From assembly GCA_965153355.1 (NCBI GenBank), contig OZ231127.1, forward strand, positions 17,980,001 to 18,044,000: DNA of 64,000 nucleotides, read 5' to 3'. The notes under the pieces were generated by a model. That model did not search any database. It was given only the letters and a program-made list of their open reading frames with translations, and had not been told where the DNA came from. A program made the translations under genes and the position numbers. Shown here in pieces: positions 61,564-64,000 of this stretch; the first letter of the stretch is position 1, and every line of letters begins with the position of its first letter. The DNA comes from Flaccisagitta enflata (Eukaryota > Chaetognatha > Sagittoidea > Aphragmophora).

Positions 61564-61623
<60 letters not shown>
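61526..61623. repeat. (GCTCTC)n-(CA)n compound microsatellite
   Basis: Seven GCTCTC hexamers followed by about 28 CA units. Confidence 0.95.
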
Positions 61624-61627
<4 letters not shown>

Positions 61628-62207
61628 GTGTGCCGCTGTAACTATGGGTTCATTTGTATTCGCGGCCGTTATTCCATTCCCCCGGGTCACAATCATCCTT
61701 ATTCCATCGGAAGGATCCAGATGAGCTTTTTAGCTTCAAAATCCTGATGTTAACGTTCAATTTAACTGTTTCATTGGGGGCATTTTAAGCGGCAGAAAAC
61801 AATAAATCAATAAGTCGGTGAGTCAGAAATGTGAATAAACGCGATTCTTTAAGTCCCTGTGTCCGTCGCTTCGTCGGTCTGTCTTTCTGTCTTCCTGTCG
61901 GTCCGTCCGTTACTTTTTAGGCTCTTTGGTGAAAGTCATTGCGAGGAGTTTTTCTTCGTGCCCTGACTGCCCTGATGGCAATATCGCTCTTGCATAGCTG
62001 CCCCTACCCCTCCACTCGCGCTTACATGCCTTGAGTAGCGACTAGAGACTTTATTTAAGTAACTTTAAGTATTCTAGTCTATTTCAAGAGATGACCCAAC
62101 GTCCCCGATGTATTCGTGACAGAAGGACGGAGAGTTGGATCGTCAGATGGAGCAAAAGCCAACCTGCGCAGCCAAGTCCACGAAGAATCAATACTGCCAA
62201 AAATGAA

Positions 62208-62503
62208 AAAACAAGCCCAACCGGGCAACGATGCGTCCGGGCTGTGTCTCAGCGTGTATTGATCATGTGACAAATGTATGAAGAGACAGGTGGACGAACA
62301 GACGGGTGAAAGGACTCTCAAAACATGTTGGTTGATCATTTGTTTCAGTGTAGGATCTCACCGTAGCCAAAAACAGCCGAGAAACGCGGTTTTTGCACAG
62401 GCGTAACGGACGGACGGACGGACGGACGGACCGACTGACGGACGGACCGACGGACGGACAGACCCTCTTATAGAGATGCGTTCCTGACGGACGCATCTAA
62501 AAA
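62208..62503 (+). mobile_element. Hairpin-ended short element (AGATGCGTCC family)
   Basis: Starts aaacaagcccaaccgggcaa, has a GGAC array at 62407-62462 and ends gatgcgttcctgacggacgc then atctaaaaa. Best full-length copy. Confidence 0.78.
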
Positions 62504-62589
62504 GGCAAAAATGACAAAAATGACAAAAATGACTTTATTTTTGAAATCGTTAAATCTCCATTAGCCTTGAATTTAAAAATGGCTGCAAA

Positions 62590-62596
<7 letters not shown>

Positions 62597-62667
<71 letters not shown>
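62597..62667. repeat. (CT)n microsatellite
   Basis: About 35 CT units. Confidence 0.96.
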
Positions 62668-62670
<3 letters not shown>

Positions 62671-62801
62671 TTGGTCAGGATGTATGAGTTCCTCTTAGCT
62701 CTTGCCGTTACTCGTGTGTGACGTCATTGAAACCTTGTCCACCTTAGAGTCAGACTAGTGGCCTTCTTTAACCCCAAAATTGTTTCGTCCATTACCACTT
62801 G

Positions 62802-62803
<2 letters not shown>

Positions 62804-62861
<58 letters not shown>

Positions 62862-62993
62862 AAACTGCAAAAAACGAGAAAAAGAAAAGGAAAACTGGGA
62901 TCATTCCTTCTTGCAGTTTGGTCATGCGATAATATCCATCTCTTTCGTTCCCTTTCTCCAATGATATCCATCTTTCTCTGTTTCTCCTACTCT
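62804..62993. repeat. (CT)n plus unique tail, duplicated at 63811-64000
   Basis: CT run (62804-62859) followed by gcaaaactgcaaaaaacgag and about 130 bp that recurs almost identically from 63866 to the window end. Confidence 0.95.
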
Positions 62994-63143
62994 CTATCTC
63001 CAACTCTCTGTTTGCCCGTCAGTGTCTCTGTCTCTGTTTATTTGTCCATTTGTTTGTCTCTGTCTCCCTTTCTGTTTGTTTGTCTGTCTCTCTCTTTTGT
63101 CTGTCTGTCTGTCTCTCTTTTGTCTGTCTGTCTGTCTCTTCTC

Positions 63144-63186
<43 letters not shown>

Positions 63187-63800
63187 GTGTCTTGCTGCTG
63201 TATTTGACGGCCTCATCGCGTCTCAAAATTGTGTTTTTGGCTCATATGGCCAGCGCCATATATATCAATTTTATCACCGATCTTTGTTTCCAACATTAGT
63301 AGTAGTTTTGAAGTGACTTTTACGAATAAGGTTTGTTCTTGGCTTTTTCTTCGTTTTTTTCGGTGCGGCAAAGCAGTGTTTGTCGGTCGGTCGGTCGGTC
63401 AGTAGTTGTGTATTTGGCTTTTTGCCTTGATGGCCAAATCCTTTGTTTCTCCATTTGCCAAGGAGATTACAGTGGGAACCCGATTTAACGACCTTGAAGG
63501 GACTGGGGATTTTTGGTTGTTAATCTGCAGGTTGTTGAATCGAATTTCTTATTTAATTCAATTACTCAATCTAAACAGCTTTAAAACAAGGCAATACTTG
63601 CTAGCATCAGTGCCCAATCAATTGTTACAATCATTACTCAAACAGTTCTGCAATTGGCTAACAATCATGCAGAAAGCAAGACAAACAGAGATTCAGACAA
63701 AGAGATACAGAGATACAGATAGACAAATGTATAAATGCAACATTTATTGTCTCTCTCTTTTGTCTGTCTGTCTGTCTCTCTCTTTTGTTTGTCTGTCTGT

Positions 63801-63810
<10 letters not shown>

Positions 63811-63869
<59 letters not shown>

Positions 63870-64000
63870 AAACTGCAAAAAACGAGAAAAAGAAAAGGAA
63901 AACTGGGATCATTCCTTCTTGCAGTTTGGTCATGCGATAATATCCATCTCTTTCGTTCCCTTTATCCAATGATATCCATCTTTCTCTGTTTCTCCAACTC
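63811..64000. repeat. Second copy of the (CT)n-plus-tail segment
   Basis: CT run (63811-63867), then the same tail as 62860-62993, differing at only a few bases. The repeat may continue past the window. Confidence 0.95.

Overview
This is nuclear DNA from an animal, most likely an invertebrate; I cannot name the species. Short exons are separated by GT-AG introns. RanGAP1 keeps its C-terminal SUMO-acceptor domain, and there is a SELENOI-type ethanolaminephosphotransferase and a secreted follistatin/Kazal protein. The non-coding DNA is packed with dinucleotide runs, minisatellites and small non-autonomous transposons. I found no prokaryotic, organellar or viral genes.

The genes lie in the first 39 kb: (1) a minus-strand follistatin-like/Kazal secreted protein, 1-1724, cut by the left edge; (2) and (3) two head-to-tail alpha-tubulin genes, 4919-12245 and 12918-16777, each encoding 451 aa; (4) RanGAP1, 17540-24333, 595 aa; (5) a 159-aa protein that is only an HDAC6-type ubiquitin-binding zinc finger, 24907-27040; (6) an unrecognised membrane protein of about 457 aa, 27664-31978; (7) ethanolaminephosphotransferase 1 (SELENOI type, without selenocysteine), 32681-38762. 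Exons were assembled by hand from splice sites, reading phase and family conservation. Most of these exons, including the whole second exon of gene 1 and the catalytic exons of gene 7, lack their own start codon.

From 38.8 to 64 kb I see no convincing host gene. It holds hairpin and fold-back elements, mariner-like MITEs, a tRNA-like SINE pair, an 80-bp x 6 tandem array, a degenerate RGG-rich reading frame, and many (CT)n, (GT)n and (TTTC)n runs.

The introns hold the most informative repeats. A hAT-type MITE family has three copies, two with perfect and one with 7/8 matching 8-bp target duplications. A 1-kb element is nested in an older repeat whose second copy at 45 kb serves as an empty site. 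A 20-bp minisatellite of 54 units fills intron 2 of the first tubulin gene. Two related inverted-repeat hairpins lie about 45-70 bp upstream of splice acceptors in two neighbouring genes.

Functionally, alpha-tubulin (substrate of K40 acetylation), RanGAP1 (spindle and nuclear pore) and an HDAC6-type zinc finger (HDAC6 is the tubulin K40 deacetylase) sit side by side. Whether this is more than coincidence is unknown. The first tubulin gene also has an altered K40 loop.
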